A DNA stretch of 64,000 nt from Vibrio ouci (lineage in GTDB: Bacteria > Pseudomonadota > Gammaproteobacteria > Enterobacterales > Vibrionaceae): the NCBI RefSeq assembly GCF_004551525.1, contig NZ_SATR01000012.1:1-64000 (forward strand). Reading direction: 5' to 3'. The notes under the pieces are model-generated. The model was not told the DNA's origin, ran no database searches, and saw nothing but the letters and a program-made list of their open reading frames with translations. The translations under genes and the position numbers were made by a program. Shown here one piece after another: positions 11,854-19,736 of this stretch. The stretch's first letter is position 1; the number at the start of each line of letters is the position of its first letter.

Positions 11854-12537
11854 TTACCAAGGGATTTCACTGCCATCGTAGTTAATAAACATTCCGCTGT
11901 GGGCAAGCTCCGCGCTGGTGATAACTTGTGCAAGCCCTGTCGCTGATGTCTCGGTATCAATCAGCGCATTTGGTCCACCCATCTGTGTTTGTACCCATCC
12001 TGGGTGTAGAGCCAAGACGGTAAACCCTTCAGGTGTTAAATCGTTACTTAGGCTCTTCACAACGGAATTCAGAGCGGCTTTTGATGAGCGATAAATATAG
12101 CCACCACCCGATGTGTTTTCCGCCATGCTACCAACCTTAGATGAGAGACAGGCAATCTTCTTAAGTGAACCTTGGCGTAGGTTTGATGCAAATGCTTCGA
12201 CGAGTTTTAGCGGAGCAATGGTATTAATCTCGAAGACCTTTCGCCACTCTTCTACATCAGTATTACCAAAACCGTATCCTTTAGGGCCATAGTAACCGGC
12301 GTTATTGATCAATAGGTCGATGGCGGGGAGTTGAGAAGCGAGAGACGTTATGGCCGGATAATCTGTGATATCAACCTGATGGCCTTCAAGTTGTTCTGCC
12401 GACGCTAATTGTAGTAACTCAGACGAACTATCAGTATTACGATAGGTCGCATGAACGCGCCAGCCTTGTGCGAGATAGAGCTTAGCCAAACTTAAACCAA
12501 TACCGCGATTTGCGCCAGTGATAAGAACGGTCTTCAT
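11854..12537 (-). CDS. SDR family NAD(P)-dependent oxidoreductase (C-factor-like)
   Basis: A 227-residue short-chain dehydrogenase with intact motifs: TGANRGIG for the dinucleotide, LINNAGYYG, a catalytic serine in CLSSKVGS, and YRSSK for the YxxxK pair. LHPGWVQTQMGG follows. The overall layout resembles the CsgA/C-factor subgroup, in which substrates are generally unknown. The ATG at 12537 is chosen because AAGGA lies 7 bases upstream; the in-frame TTG two codons earlier is less likely. It is followed by the DUF3080 lipoprotein gene and preceded by a 40-residue membrane peptide on the same strand. Confidence 0.88.
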   Translation of the reverse strand: MKTVLITGANRGIGLSLAKLYLAQGWRVHATYRNTDSSSELLQLASAEQLEGHQVDITDYPAITSLASQLPAIDLLINNAGYYGPKGYGFGNTDVEEWRKVFEINTIAPLKLVEAFASNLRQGSLKKIACLSSKVGSMAENTSGGGYIYRSSKAALNSVVKSLSNDLTPEGFTVLALHPGWVQTQMGGPNALIDTETSATGLAQVITSAELAHSGMFINYDGSEIPW

Positions 12538-12575
12538 CGCCAATTCCTTTTTAAATAAATAGTTAGATTAGTTTG

Positions 12576-12698
12576 CTAAGTCAGCGCGACAAAATCAACC
12601 AGCCACCATGAACAAAATAGCATTGCAGAGAATAAGCCAATAGCGACCAATGAGCCTGAGATAGCACCGAAGAATAAGAACAGCGTAGTTTTTGACAT
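12576..12698 (-). CDS. Small hydrophobic protein, 40 residues
   Basis: An open frame starting MSKTTLFLFFGAISGSLVAI and ending FVALT is mostly one or two membrane-spanning helices with a tryptophan pair (CSWWLV). It lies upstream of the SDR gene on the same strand, 38 bases before it, directly under a palindromic promoter region. No strong ribosome binding site is visible, which is the main doubt. The even hydrophobic composition and small-residue motif (GAISGS) look like a real membrane peptide rather than a chance frame. I do not recognise a family. Confidence 0.5.
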   Translation of the reverse strand: MSKTTLFLFFGAISGSLVAIGLFSAMLFCSWWLVDFVALT

Positions 12699-12701
12699 AG
12701 C

Positions 12702-12742
12702 AATAGTTAAATGAAATTGATAATTAATATCATTTAACTATT
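12702..12742. promoter_or_regulatory. 13-bp inverted repeat enclosing a Fur-box-like palindrome
   Basis: AATAGTTAAATGA (12702-12714) is repeated in inverse as TCATTTAACTATT (12730-12742). Inside and overlapping it, TGATAATTAATATCA (12718-12732) matches the 7-1-7 Fur consensus TGATAATnATTATCA at all but one position. It lies between the divergent small membrane gene/SDR unit and the deacetylase gene, so it could control both. Regulation by iron is inference. Confidence 0.45.
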
Positions 12743-12800
12743 TTTGAAATCAATATACAAGCTGATACCATAACTCCATCTTAGTTTGGTCTAGTGCATT

Positions 12801-13724
12801 ATGATCCCGTTGATTTACCATTCGATCTATTCGGAGTTACCCCTTCCAGAAGGGCATCGTTACCCCATCAATAAATATCGCTTACTCCATGAGGCGATAA
12901 ACAGTGAAATAGATGCTAATGATGCGTGGAGAGAGCAGTTCATGCATGTTGTGCCGTCTATGCTGGACCGACAAACTGTGACCCAAGTGCATTGCCACGA
13001 TTATATTGATTCACTGTTCTCCGGCACACTGCCTGCGCCTAAAATGAGACGAATTGGCTTTCCATGGAGCGAAACACTCATCACTAGAACTCTTACATCG
13101 GCTGGTGGTACGTGCGAAACAGTCAACCAATCGATTGAGCACGGTATTGCGATTCATCTCAGCGGTGGTTACCACCATGCACACCATGACTTTGGCAGCG
13201 GTTTTTGTTTAGTTAATGATCTAGTGTTGGCTGCGAAGAGGGCTCTGACACTTGATAACATAGATAAAGTTTTGATCGTTGATAGTGACGTCCACCATGG
13301 CGATGGTACAGCGACATTATGTGAAGAGGACGCGAGCATCGTGACCTTATCGTTCCATTGTGATAAGAATTTTCCGGCGAGAAAGCCTCACTCCGATCTT
13401 GACGTGCCATTAGCGAGAGAGACGGGTGATGATGAATTTCTAGAAACATTTACTTCTGTTGTTGAGATGGCGGTCAACCTTCATCAACCTGATCTGATTC
13501 TTTATGACGCAGGAGTCGATATTCATAAGGATGATGAGCTAGGCTATTTAAGTGTATCAAGTGAAGCGATCTATCAACGTGACGAGTTTATGTTTGAGCT
13601 AGCGAAGCGTAAGCAACTGCCTATCGCATGTGTCGTTGGTGGTGGTTATCGGAGTCAGCATGAAGCACTCGTCCCAATCCACATGCAACTGATTCGTGCT
13701 GCGCTTAAAGTCTATGGACGTTAG
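12801..13724 (+). CDS. Histone deacetylase family protein (acetyl-lysine/acetylpolyamine deacetylase-like)
   Basis: A 307-residue zinc-dependent deacetylase-fold protein. The catalytic histidine cluster is SGGYHHAHHD (residues 121-130). The metal ligands are expected at D163 and H165 in DSDVHHGDGT and at D240 in YDAGVD, all present. The segment VVGGGYR corresponds to the glycine-rich loop near the C-terminus. Bacterial members act on acetylated small amines or proteins; the substrate here cannot be told. It is followed 11 bases later by a Nudix hydrolase gene and is probably cotranscribed. A Fur-like palindrome lies about 60 bases upstream. Confidence 0.85.
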   Translation: MIPLIYHSIYSELPLPEGHRYPINKYRLLHEAINSEIDANDAWREQFMHVVPSMLDRQTVTQVHCHDYIDSLFSGTLPAPKMRRIGFPWSETLITRTLTSAGGTCETVNQSIEHGIAIHLSGGYHHAHHDFGSGFCLVNDLVLAAKRALTLDNIDKVLIVDSDVHHGDGTATLCEEDASIVTLSFHCDKNFPARKPHSDLDVPLARETGDDEFLETFTSVVEMAVNLHQPDLILYDAGVDIHKDDELGYLSVSSEAIYQRDEFMFELAKRKQLPIACVVGGGYRSQHEALVPIHMQLIRAALKVYGR

Positions 13725-13735
13725 AAGGAAGATTC

Positions 13736-14218
13736 ATGGAACATCGTATTCGTGCCGCGGGCATCTTAATTAGAGATGGCGCAATGCTGCTACTTCGCGT
13801 AAAGGATTTTAGCGGTGAATATTGGGTGCCGCCCGGTGGTGGAATGGAACCAGGCGATCAAAGTTCACGAGCCTGCGTGGTTCGAGAGTTTAAAGAAGAA
13901 GCGGGTATCGATGTTCAAGCTGGAGAGCTGATTTGTGTGCGAGAATTCCTTGAAACGCACACTGAACGTTACCATGCAGAGTTTTTCTATCTGATTAATA
14001 GTTTTCTCGGCACACCGCACCTTGAGAACCTAAAAGGCCTAAATGATGAAGGCTATATTCAAGCGGTAGAGTGGGTGCCAATCCCGCAGCTAGCAGACAA
14101 GAGAATCTACCCTGCTGAGCTGAAAAACAAACTGATTGATTTGATTGAGACGCAGCATTTTTCTACTCACTTAGGCAGCTATGTCCAAGGGCAGTTTGAA
14201 CATATTAATCACCTTTGA
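13736..14218 (+). CDS. Nudix hydrolase
   Basis: A 160-residue protein with a Nudix box at about residues 35-58: GGGMEPGDQSSRACVVREF followed by KEEAGI. The REFKEEAGI metal-binding part is perfect. The first conserved glutamate of the box is not in its usual register (D-Q instead of E), which could weaken activity. Nudix enzymes cleave nucleoside diphosphate derivatives; the substrate is not predictable. AAGGA lies just before the ATG. It pairs with the deacetylase-like gene (11-base gap), and a strong terminator follows the unit. Confidence 0.85.
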   Translation: MEHRIRAAGILIRDGAMLLLRVKDFSGEYWVPPGGGMEPGDQSSRACVVREFKEEAGIDVQAGELICVREFLETHTERYHAEFFYLINSFLGTPHLENLKGLNDEGYIQAVEWVPIPQLADKRIYPAELKNKLIDLIETQHFSTHLGSYVQGQFEHINHL

Positions 14219-14246
14219 GCGATTCTCTTTGCTATGTATGAAAACG

Positions 14247-14278
14247 AAAAAGGCCGCTAAGCAATTAGCGGCCTTTTT
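14247..14278 (+). terminator. Terminator of the deacetylase-Nudix unit
   Basis: 14-bp stem AAAAAGGCCGCTAA / TTAGCGGCCTTTTT with loop GCAA, 28 bases after the Nudix stop. Confidence 0.88.
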
Positions 14279-14622
14279 ACTGAATGTGGGCGGAGTGCTG
14301 GGCTTGCATTCAAGGGGGGATTTGGATAAATCCCTTTCAAACCCTTAAAACGACGAAAGCCCGCAACGAGTGCGAGCTTTCTAAATGTGGCGGGCTACAT
14401 GGGACGAATATGGGAACTGGGAGTTTGAATTATAACATCATGTATTAATTCGAATTACTGGGCAACATAAGCAACGCTAATCTAGGCGAAGCTTGATACT
14501 CTGAAAGATGTGATTGCTAATCAGGTGTTGTAACTCAAGTCGATGCATCCATTTTTCTGTTGTTAACAAATAGGGACTTATCAACTAATCACGCAGTGGT
14601 CAAAACTGAATGAGGTGAATGT
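14279..14622. other. Non-coding stretch with tRNA-like relic sequence
   Basis: No convincing gene. Two pieces, at about 14285-14340 (GTGGGCGGAGTGCTGGGCTT) and 14385-14425 (TGTGGCGGGCTACATGGGAC), look like decayed antisense 3' ends of tRNA genes, which in vibrios often read TGTGGCGG and then a GGGATTCGAACCC-type T arm. A hairpin at 14365-14390 (AAAGCCCGCA / TGCGAGCTTT, one mismatch) looks like the terminator between such genes. Neither folds into a complete tRNA by eye. If correct, this is a worn insertion hotspot at the left edge of the accessory region. Confidence 0.25.
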
Positions 14623-14832
14623 ATGCCAGAATGGGACGTGACCAGTCAAGAGCTGATCGAAATGGGAGATGTCGACGAGCAAAAAGCGCTAGCAGGCATT
14701 GTAATTGGGGCTGATGGACAAGTGCTCGTAAAATACGGTGACAATATTAAGTTTATACCGTACAACGGAAGCACCGCAGCCGAAATATCGGCAGATTTGC
14801 TGGCATTAGTAGCGAAAGTACGTAAAGGGTAA
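14623..14832 (+). CDS. Small protein of unknown function, 69 residues
   Basis: Starts MPEWDVTSQELIEMGDVDEQ and contains a compact beta-rich middle (GIVIGADGQVLVKYGDNIKFIPY) and a short helical end. GAGGTGA lies 8 bases before the ATG, and a terminator follows 20 bases after the stop, so this looks like a stand-alone expressed gene. No membrane segment, signal peptide, cysteine motif or helix-turn-helix is visible. I do not recognise a family. Confidence 0.6.
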   Translation: MPEWDVTSQELIEMGDVDEQKALAGIVIGADGQVLVKYGDNIKFIPYNGSTAAEISADLLALVAKVRKG

Positions 14833-14852
14833 CCAACCTTGAAGATGATGTA

Positions 14853-14878
14853 GAGGAGACCGAAGCGTCTCCTCTTTT
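14853..14878 (+). terminator. Terminator after the 69-residue protein
   Basis: Perfect 8-bp stem GAGGAGAC / GTCTCCTC with a 6-base loop, followed by TTTT. Confidence 0.85.
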
Positions 14879-15199
14879 CTATTAATCGCTGTTGAGCTTT
14901 ATTTTGCACTATCATGCGTCAACGATGCACGAGTCGCGTGGATGTTTGGGACAAAAGCGAGTTGCAGAGTAGTTTGACATTTTTTGGCCATGACTTTTCG
15001 AAAATTGTCTATGGTTTTAGTAACGCCTTTGAGTGCTTTGTTATTACCTCTTTAGTTAGACTATCACTCATTTCAACACGGGCTTGGAGGGCAAGTTTTA
15101 TGTCGTGATGGAGTTGTTCTAGTTTAGGTAAATAACACCCAAAAAGAATAATGAAATTGCCCCATATTATGAGGCAATAGTCTTCAACAATAATTGTTG
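14879..15199. other. Intergenic stretch, possible decayed reading frame
   Basis: No complete gene is supported. On the minus strand, from about 15130 down to 15018, a coding-like stretch reads ...LHHDIKLALQARVEMSDSL..., ending at a stop at about 15016. It has no start or ribosome binding site in the right place and may be a gene relic. Nothing else was identified. Confidence 0.25.
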
Positions 15200-15448
15200 T
15201 TACATCGGATAGTGTTCAGCTATAAGCATCCCAATGATTATCCCTTGATAAACAGCATCTTTCCATGTCATTCCTTTGGCTGAGTCCATAGCTAAGAACT
15301 CAAATAGCTGTTCATCTGTCTCAAATGAATTTAATTTATTTATCAAGCCCAAAAGAGTTTCATCATCTAGAAAAGGTTGTTCAGGAATATTTTCTAGTTT
15401 TCTGATTAACTCTATTCGCGTCATTTTTAATTCAACTACTGTTTCCAT
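15200..15448 (-). CDS. Small acidic protein of unknown function, 82 residues
   Basis: Starts METVVELKMTRIELIRKLEN and ends MLIAEHYPM. It is helical and acidic, with WKDAVYQGIIIGMLIAEHY as a short hydrophobic C-terminal helix. AAAGGAG lies 8 bases before the ATG, a strong ribosome binding site, so expression is likely. It stands alone in the accessory region, pointing left. No known domain is recognised. An internal ATG at codon 9 has no comparable site. Confidence 0.6.
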   Translation of the reverse strand: METVVELKMTRIELIRKLENIPEQPFLDDETLLGLINKLNSFETDEQLFEFLAMDSAKGMTWKDAVYQGIIIGMLIAEHYPM

Positions 15449-15632
15449 AAGGTCACTCCTTTCGAGTTTTAGCTCTAGCGTCCATGTATAGTTTAGTGCG
15501 GTATGTGGGTGAGAAATGAAAAGTAGGATGGTTATTGACTTTGATCAATGTATTCGCTTCGGAACAATAACGCCCTAGATAATTTATTCTGAATACGTGA
15601 CCAATTTTAGTGAACCACTACAGCCTTCACAT

Positions 15633-15711
15633 TTAGGGCATTGCGTGATGCTTCCTCACTTCCGCCTCGAAACTATCTGAAATCCTTAGTGCATCGTGCG
15701 CGTGCCACAGC
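15633..15711 (-). pseudogene. Remnant of a tyrosine recombinase C-terminus (copy 1)
   Basis: On the minus strand the frame DALRISDSFEAEVRKHHAMP ends at a stop at 15633. The part DALRISDS matches the tail of the second remnant at 18.5 kb (DALRISES), and 19 of 20 bases are identical over TCTGAAATCCTTAGYGCATC. The homology to the right of this point is lost. It is only a scrap, and its reading as an integrase depends on the better-preserved second copy. Confidence 0.4.
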
Positions 15712-15742
15712 CGTAACCAGTAACCTAACTTGATGTTATCAA

Positions 15743-16047
15743 TTGCCATGGGTTCAAAAATTGGTTAAAAAGCCATGTGTTAAGAAAGCAATCGAAAAAC
15801 TTCCTGTTAATGATGTGCAGTTGAAATCCCTACCAACTCGCCAAGCGATGGATGTTTACGAAGAACTTCTTGAGGAGGGTAAAGGTGTGAGAAGAGTTTC
15901 ATTATTGAAATGCTCTCACTTGGTTTAGCTGATATAAACGGGCGACTTAATTGGCGTAAAAATGTGAATTACGTTGATGATCAAGATCATGCTGCACAAC
16001 GCCAGAATGCTTCAATTACTCACAAACATTTTTCTAAAGCAGCTTAA
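15743..16047 (+). pseudogene. Frameshifted gene of unknown function
   Basis: Two adjoining frames make one plausible protein of about 100 residues. The first runs through LKSLPTRQAMDVYEELLEEG and loses frame at about 15882-15890, where GGTGTGAG contains a likely GT duplication. The second continues EKSFIIEMLSLGLADINGRL to a stop at 16045-16047. Removing two bases restores a continuous frame. The beginning is unclear: TTG at 15743 is the only candidate start and has no good ribosome binding site. The next gene starts 9 bases later, so these probably formed an operon. Confidence 0.5.
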
Positions 16048-16056
16048 GGTATATAA

Positions 16057-16647
16057 ATGTGTAATGCGCATAACCACACGCAGCCGTGTTTTTGTGGTTG
16101 GGGTCAAGGTCGAAATACAAGTTTTAGCTTCAGTTCTGGTTCCAAGCCAGAATCAAAAACTGCATATACCTTGGCGTCAAGCATCGAGCCTCGACACAAA
16201 AGCTTTGTTAACCCAAACGCTTTGTGTCCTGTATGTAAGCAAGTGGTGTTCTTTTACCAAAGCCCATACGGTGGGCGAGTGTTCTTCGATGATCTTGGTA
16301 AGCCATGGCAGAAACACCCATGTACAGATAACAGTTGGCGAACAGTGTTTGTACCAGACCCAGAACAGATTAAACCTGTTAAGTATGACAAAGGAAAGTT
16401 CAGCCCAATGCTAATTCACCACGTAAAGCCATTAAACAAGGTTTTGTCGGTGTTGGATGTAGACCACGACGGCAAGCTGTTCAAGCTTTACATGCCTACG
16501 CAGCGTTTGAAATATAAGGGTGTCTCAAAGCACTCGCTTGTTATGGCTAAAGTAAAAAGCCTTGATGAAAAAGGAAGAACTTATTTGTTGTCTATTCTTG
16601 ATGATCGGGGCAAACCGTTTGAACTTACCGCGACTAATTACAGATAG
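16057..16647 (+). CDS. Cysteine-rich protein of unknown function
   Basis: A 196-residue soluble protein. The N-terminus has a cysteine/histidine cluster MCNAHNHTQPCFCGWG. The middle has CPVCKQVVFFYQSPYGGRVF and HPCTD, which look like zinc ligands (CxxC followed by HxC). The C-terminal third (VLSVLDVDHDGKLFKLYMP, SLVMAKVKSLDEKGRTYLL) resembles a small beta domain. I recall similar short zinc-ribbon-like proteins in variable regions, but I cannot assign a function. AAGGTATATA before the ATG is a weak ribosome binding site. It follows the frameshifted gene by 9 bases. Confidence 0.6.
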   Translation: MCNAHNHTQPCFCGWGQGRNTSFSFSSGSKPESKTAYTLASSIEPRHKSFVNPNALCPVCKQVVFFYQSPYGGRVFFDDLGKPWQKHPCTDNSWRTVFVPDPEQIKPVKYDKGKFSPMLIHHVKPLNKVLSVLDVDHDGKLFKLYMPTQRLKYKGVSKHSLVMAKVKSLDEKGRTYLLSILDDRGKPFELTATNYR

Positions 16648-16777
16648 TTTTCTTGAGGGAAAACAAAAAACATCGCATCAGGAGGCTTACTTCCGGATGC
16701 AATGGGACATTAGCGGCTTAGTGCTTATCCCTGCTAACATCCACATATAAATCAGGGAAGTTTGGAATAAGAGTTAG

Positions 16778-18385
16778 TTAGCGTATAGGTGCGCCATTTA
16801 AATTTGAAAGCTCTTTTTCAAAAGTTGATTCTTTGGACTTTAGAACATGATCAACTTGTGAGTAGTACCGAATAAGATCTTCAATCACCACTCTATCCGG
16901 CGAAGATAGTTCATTTTTTCTGGTAGCATACTCAAGAATACGTTTGCTAAGTGTTTTGTTACTGGAGGCATCCAACTCATTCATTAACTCAACGATCATC
17001 TCAAGATAATAAGCATATTGACTATCGGTAAGCTTGTTCGACTTAACTAAAGTATAAAGTGTACTACCAAGCGTAGAAGCCGCCCATTTTATAGGTACAC
17101 TGCTGGCATTCAGTTGAACCTTGCTATTTTCATCAGAGTCATATGTGGCTGCGCCAACCCAGTCTCTTAATGCATCTAACGATTGATAAATGAGATAATC
17201 GAAACGAGTCGGGAACTCTTTTTCTTTGTCCACATCTGGGCTAGGCATATAGTTATTAAGCATTTCATCTACATATCTTTCTATGTACATCAGCCACATA
17301 TGATCTTGGTGCCCCATGTGAATGGCTCTTGATGTCATTACGGTGAAGAAGTGAATACTTACGAAGATAGGACATGTCCATTTCTCTTCTTCGTAATAGG
17401 TGTATGAGAACGGCTTGTTATAGTAATTATCTTCGCCTTTTTGTTTTTTGATAAACTCTTTGGTGTAATCGCCAATGGGTTTCCAGACACCAACTTGAGA
17501 AGCAATTTCGATATCTTTGAAGTAGAAGCTCAACAGGGGGTTAGAGTCATCAATGTAATACTCACCTGTATAAGAGCAATTTTGGTTATCTTGAAGCTCT
17601 CGGTAGAGAGGGCTTGATGTGTTGGCAATCAGTTCTTTTAAAAACAACGTAGTAAATTCGTCATCAGCACTAAAACGAACTTTTGTAAATTTCGCACAAA
17701 GCAATGGTTGTGTTTGAGCTAAGTGCCTAACAAAAAGGTGGGACTTAAATATCGCAGAAATGCTCGCGGATACATCTTCTCTGTATTTTCTATGATCAGG
17801 CAAGCAATACGACAATGTGAACGCAAAAGGCTTCATCAGATTAATAAGAGTTGTTTTGACACGACTACTCATTGAACTATCATCAGGTTCTTTGCCTAAT
17901 TCCAGCTCAATTAGATCCTGAATTGAAGGACGATAAGGTGCCATTAATCTAGATCGAACTCGGTCGAACCAACGATCATGAAAGGCTAGTAAGAATTGAT
18001 GATGATATTTATCTAATAAGAATGCCAATTGTTCAAACTTCTGATTTCTGAGTAAATGACTTGATGCTTTTTGCCAGTCAGCAGTTTTTGATTTAGGCAG
18101 ACATTTTCCACCGAGCTTTAAAGCTAAGTAAAGTAAGATCGCAACGATAGCAGTAAAGGCAGTTATCTTCTCATCAAAACCCCATAGCCATTTGAACGGC
18201 AAAGCTAAGTCAATAGCACTCAATACAGGTAGGTAGATTGTATAGAGTAGAGCGCTGACAAGAAAGCCAACTACGGATTTATCAGCCCATGAGAACCTAA
18301 GTTTCAAGTCAATTCGCTTCTCTTCGGCGAGTAGTGTATATCCTGCGACTAATATGGCTAGCACCGTCAGGGCGTTTGCGTCCAC
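16778..18385 (-). CDS. Predicted membrane-anchored protein of unknown function
   Basis: A 535-residue protein starting at GTG 18385, chosen for AAAGGA six bases upstream. Three hydrophobic segments lie near residues 5-20, 38-58 and 74-91, followed by a large, mostly helical soluble part of about 440 residues. No nuclease, NTPase or peptidase motif is evident. The order, membrane anchor and then a big cytoplasmic domain, resembles effectors of several anti-phage systems. It lies divergent from hamA and between two integrase remnants, but nothing in the sequence proves a defence role. An upstream in-frame TTG at 18421 lacks a ribosome binding site. Confidence 0.6.
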   Translation of the reverse strand: MDANALTVLAILVAGYTLLAEEKRIDLKLRFSWADKSVVGFLVSALLYTIYLPVLSAIDLALPFKWLWGFDEKITAFTAIVAILLYLALKLGGKCLPKSKTADWQKASSHLLRNQKFEQLAFLLDKYHHQFLLAFHDRWFDRVRSRLMAPYRPSIQDLIELELGKEPDDSSMSSRVKTTLINLMKPFAFTLSYCLPDHRKYREDVSASISAIFKSHLFVRHLAQTQPLLCAKFTKVRFSADDEFTTLFLKELIANTSSPLYRELQDNQNCSYTGEYYIDDSNPLLSFYFKDIEIASQVGVWKPIGDYTKEFIKKQKGEDNYYNKPFSYTYYEEEKWTCPIFVSIHFFTVMTSRAIHMGHQDHMWLMYIERYVDEMLNNYMPSPDVDKEKEFPTRFDYLIYQSLDALRDWVGAATYDSDENSKVQLNASSVPIKWAASTLGSTLYTLVKSNKLTDSQYAYYLEMIVELMNELDASSNKTLSKRILEYATRKNELSSPDRVVIEDLIRYYSQVDHVLKSKESTFEKELSNLNGAPIR

Positions 18386-18501
18386 TGTATTTCCTTTTGT
18401 AGTTTTGAACGATATAAGCAATGAGGTGACAGCGGAAAGCCACTATTGTAATAGTTTTAATTTAGCCACAGCATTACTTTGTTATAAGAATCTAAATTTG
18501 T

Positions 18502-18645
18502 TCACGTCTCACAACTCTCTGAAATCCTTAGCGCATCTTCAATCTCGACACCAAGGTATTCAATCGTGCTTTCGAGCTTAGCATGAGCCAGAAGTAACTG
18601 AATAGAAAAAAGATTCTTGGTATTAGCGCTTTTCAAAAAAGCCAA
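18502..18645 (-). pseudogene. Remnant of a tyrosine recombinase C-terminus (copy 2)
   Basis: Minus-strand frame ending at a stop at 18502. It reads NLFSIQLLLAHAKLESTIEY, then LGVEIEDALRISESCET. This matches the end of phage/island tyrosine recombinases, with the pattern IQLLLGHxKLESTxRYLGVEVxDAL. The nucleophilic tyrosine is in IEYLG. The upstream catalytic part is gone and no start exists, so it is a dead fragment. Together with copy 1 it points to earlier integrase-mediated insertions here. Confidence 0.65.
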
Positions 18646-18884
18646 TTCCGAGTTGTAAAATTGTAAACAGATACAACTAAATATTCACCATTATTGGATC
18701 AAATTAGCTTACGAAACCAATCTTAAACATCACCAGTTTACTTTTCCAATAACTTACTGTTTTGAATCATAAAGTGAAGATTATTATGTTCTAAATCCTA
18801 GTAAGATGAAGTAGATTATATTCATATTGTTTACTATCGTGATAACCCTATGCGTGAGATTGAAAATACTTTGGAGCTTAGTTG

Positions 18885-19736
18885 ATGGCATACAAAAGCA
18901 AGTTTTTAAGGGTGACTGTTCATCAGCCTAGTAACTCTCCAGTATTGAGAGCTTTTTGTGTTGGCTTTGAGCAAGGAACATGGAGAGGTGAGGACTTTAT
19001 TAAGCATCTTATCAAAAATCACTTAGTGTCCTTTGTGTTACCTCCAGAAGAAGCTGCCAATGTGAATGCAAGCAATGCAGGTACATACTTGGCTCGTGCG
19101 GCGCAATCAATCTATACCTCAGAGAAACCAGAAAAGCGTGGCGAGATTGGTGAGTTGATTCTTTATTCGATCATGCTAGAACACTTCAATGCTGTTCCCT
19201 TAATATCAAAGTTCTACTACAAGACACACGCTAACGATACTGTAAAAGGCTTTGATTCCGTACATGTCACGCTGACAGACGATGACTCGATTAACCTTTG
19301 GCTTGGTGAAGTAAAGTTTTACAAAAGAATTGATGGGGCTATTAGAGATGTAGTTTCTGAACTGCATGATCATTTCCAAGCAAAGTATCTTCGATCTGAG
19401 TTTATGTGGATTGAAAATAAAATTAATGATGGTAACGAGTACAAACGTAAGCTCGAACCTATGCTAGACGCTGCTAACAGTCTTGATGACATCATAGATT
19501 CGATTCATGTCCCAGTATTCCTAACGTATGAAAGTAAGCTCTACGCTGATGCCACCAAGGCGACTACTGACTTTAAAGCGCAAGTACAGGCTGAGATTCA
19601 GGATATTTACGACAAATTCACTGGAAAAGACATTCCCGATGTAAACATTCACCTGATACTTCTTCCTCTCCAAGACAAGTCTGTTTTGGTTAGTAGTTTT
19701 GACAACAAACTAAAAGCATTGCAAGAGCTATTCTAA
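18885..19736 (+). CDS. hamA: Hachiman anti-phage system protein HamA (DUF1837 nuclease)
   Basis: A 283-residue protein of the DUF1837 family, the effector of the Hachiman defence system. A PD-(D/E)xK-like site is visible: GEIGE (86-90), GFDSVH with D124, and GEVKFYK with E142 and K144. The ATG at 18885 has TGGAG 8 bases upstream; the TTG just before is less likely. Its stop overlaps the start of the helicase gene (TAATG), the usual HamA-HamB arrangement. From knowledge of the system, the helicase senses DNA damage or phage DNA and releases the nuclease, leading to DNA degradation and abortive defence. Confidence 0.85.
   Translation: MAYKSKFLRVTVHQPSNSPVLRAFCVGFEQGTWRGEDFIKHLIKNHLVSFVLPPEEAANVNASNAGTYLARAAQSIYTSEKPEKRGEIGELILYSIMLEHFNAVPLISKFYYKTHANDTVKGFDSVHVTLTDDDSINLWLGEVKFYKRIDGAIRDVVSELHDHFQAKYLRSEFMWIENKINDGNEYKRKLEPMLDAANSLDDIIDSIHVPVFLTYESKLYADATKATTDFKAQVQAEIQDIYDKFTGKDIPDVNIHLILLPLQDKSVLVSSFDNKLKALQELF

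Noticed and set aside
14914..15108. Plus-strand 64-codon frame as a gene
   Set aside because: No ribosome site, composition unlike a protein, and overlap with a better minus-strand relic.
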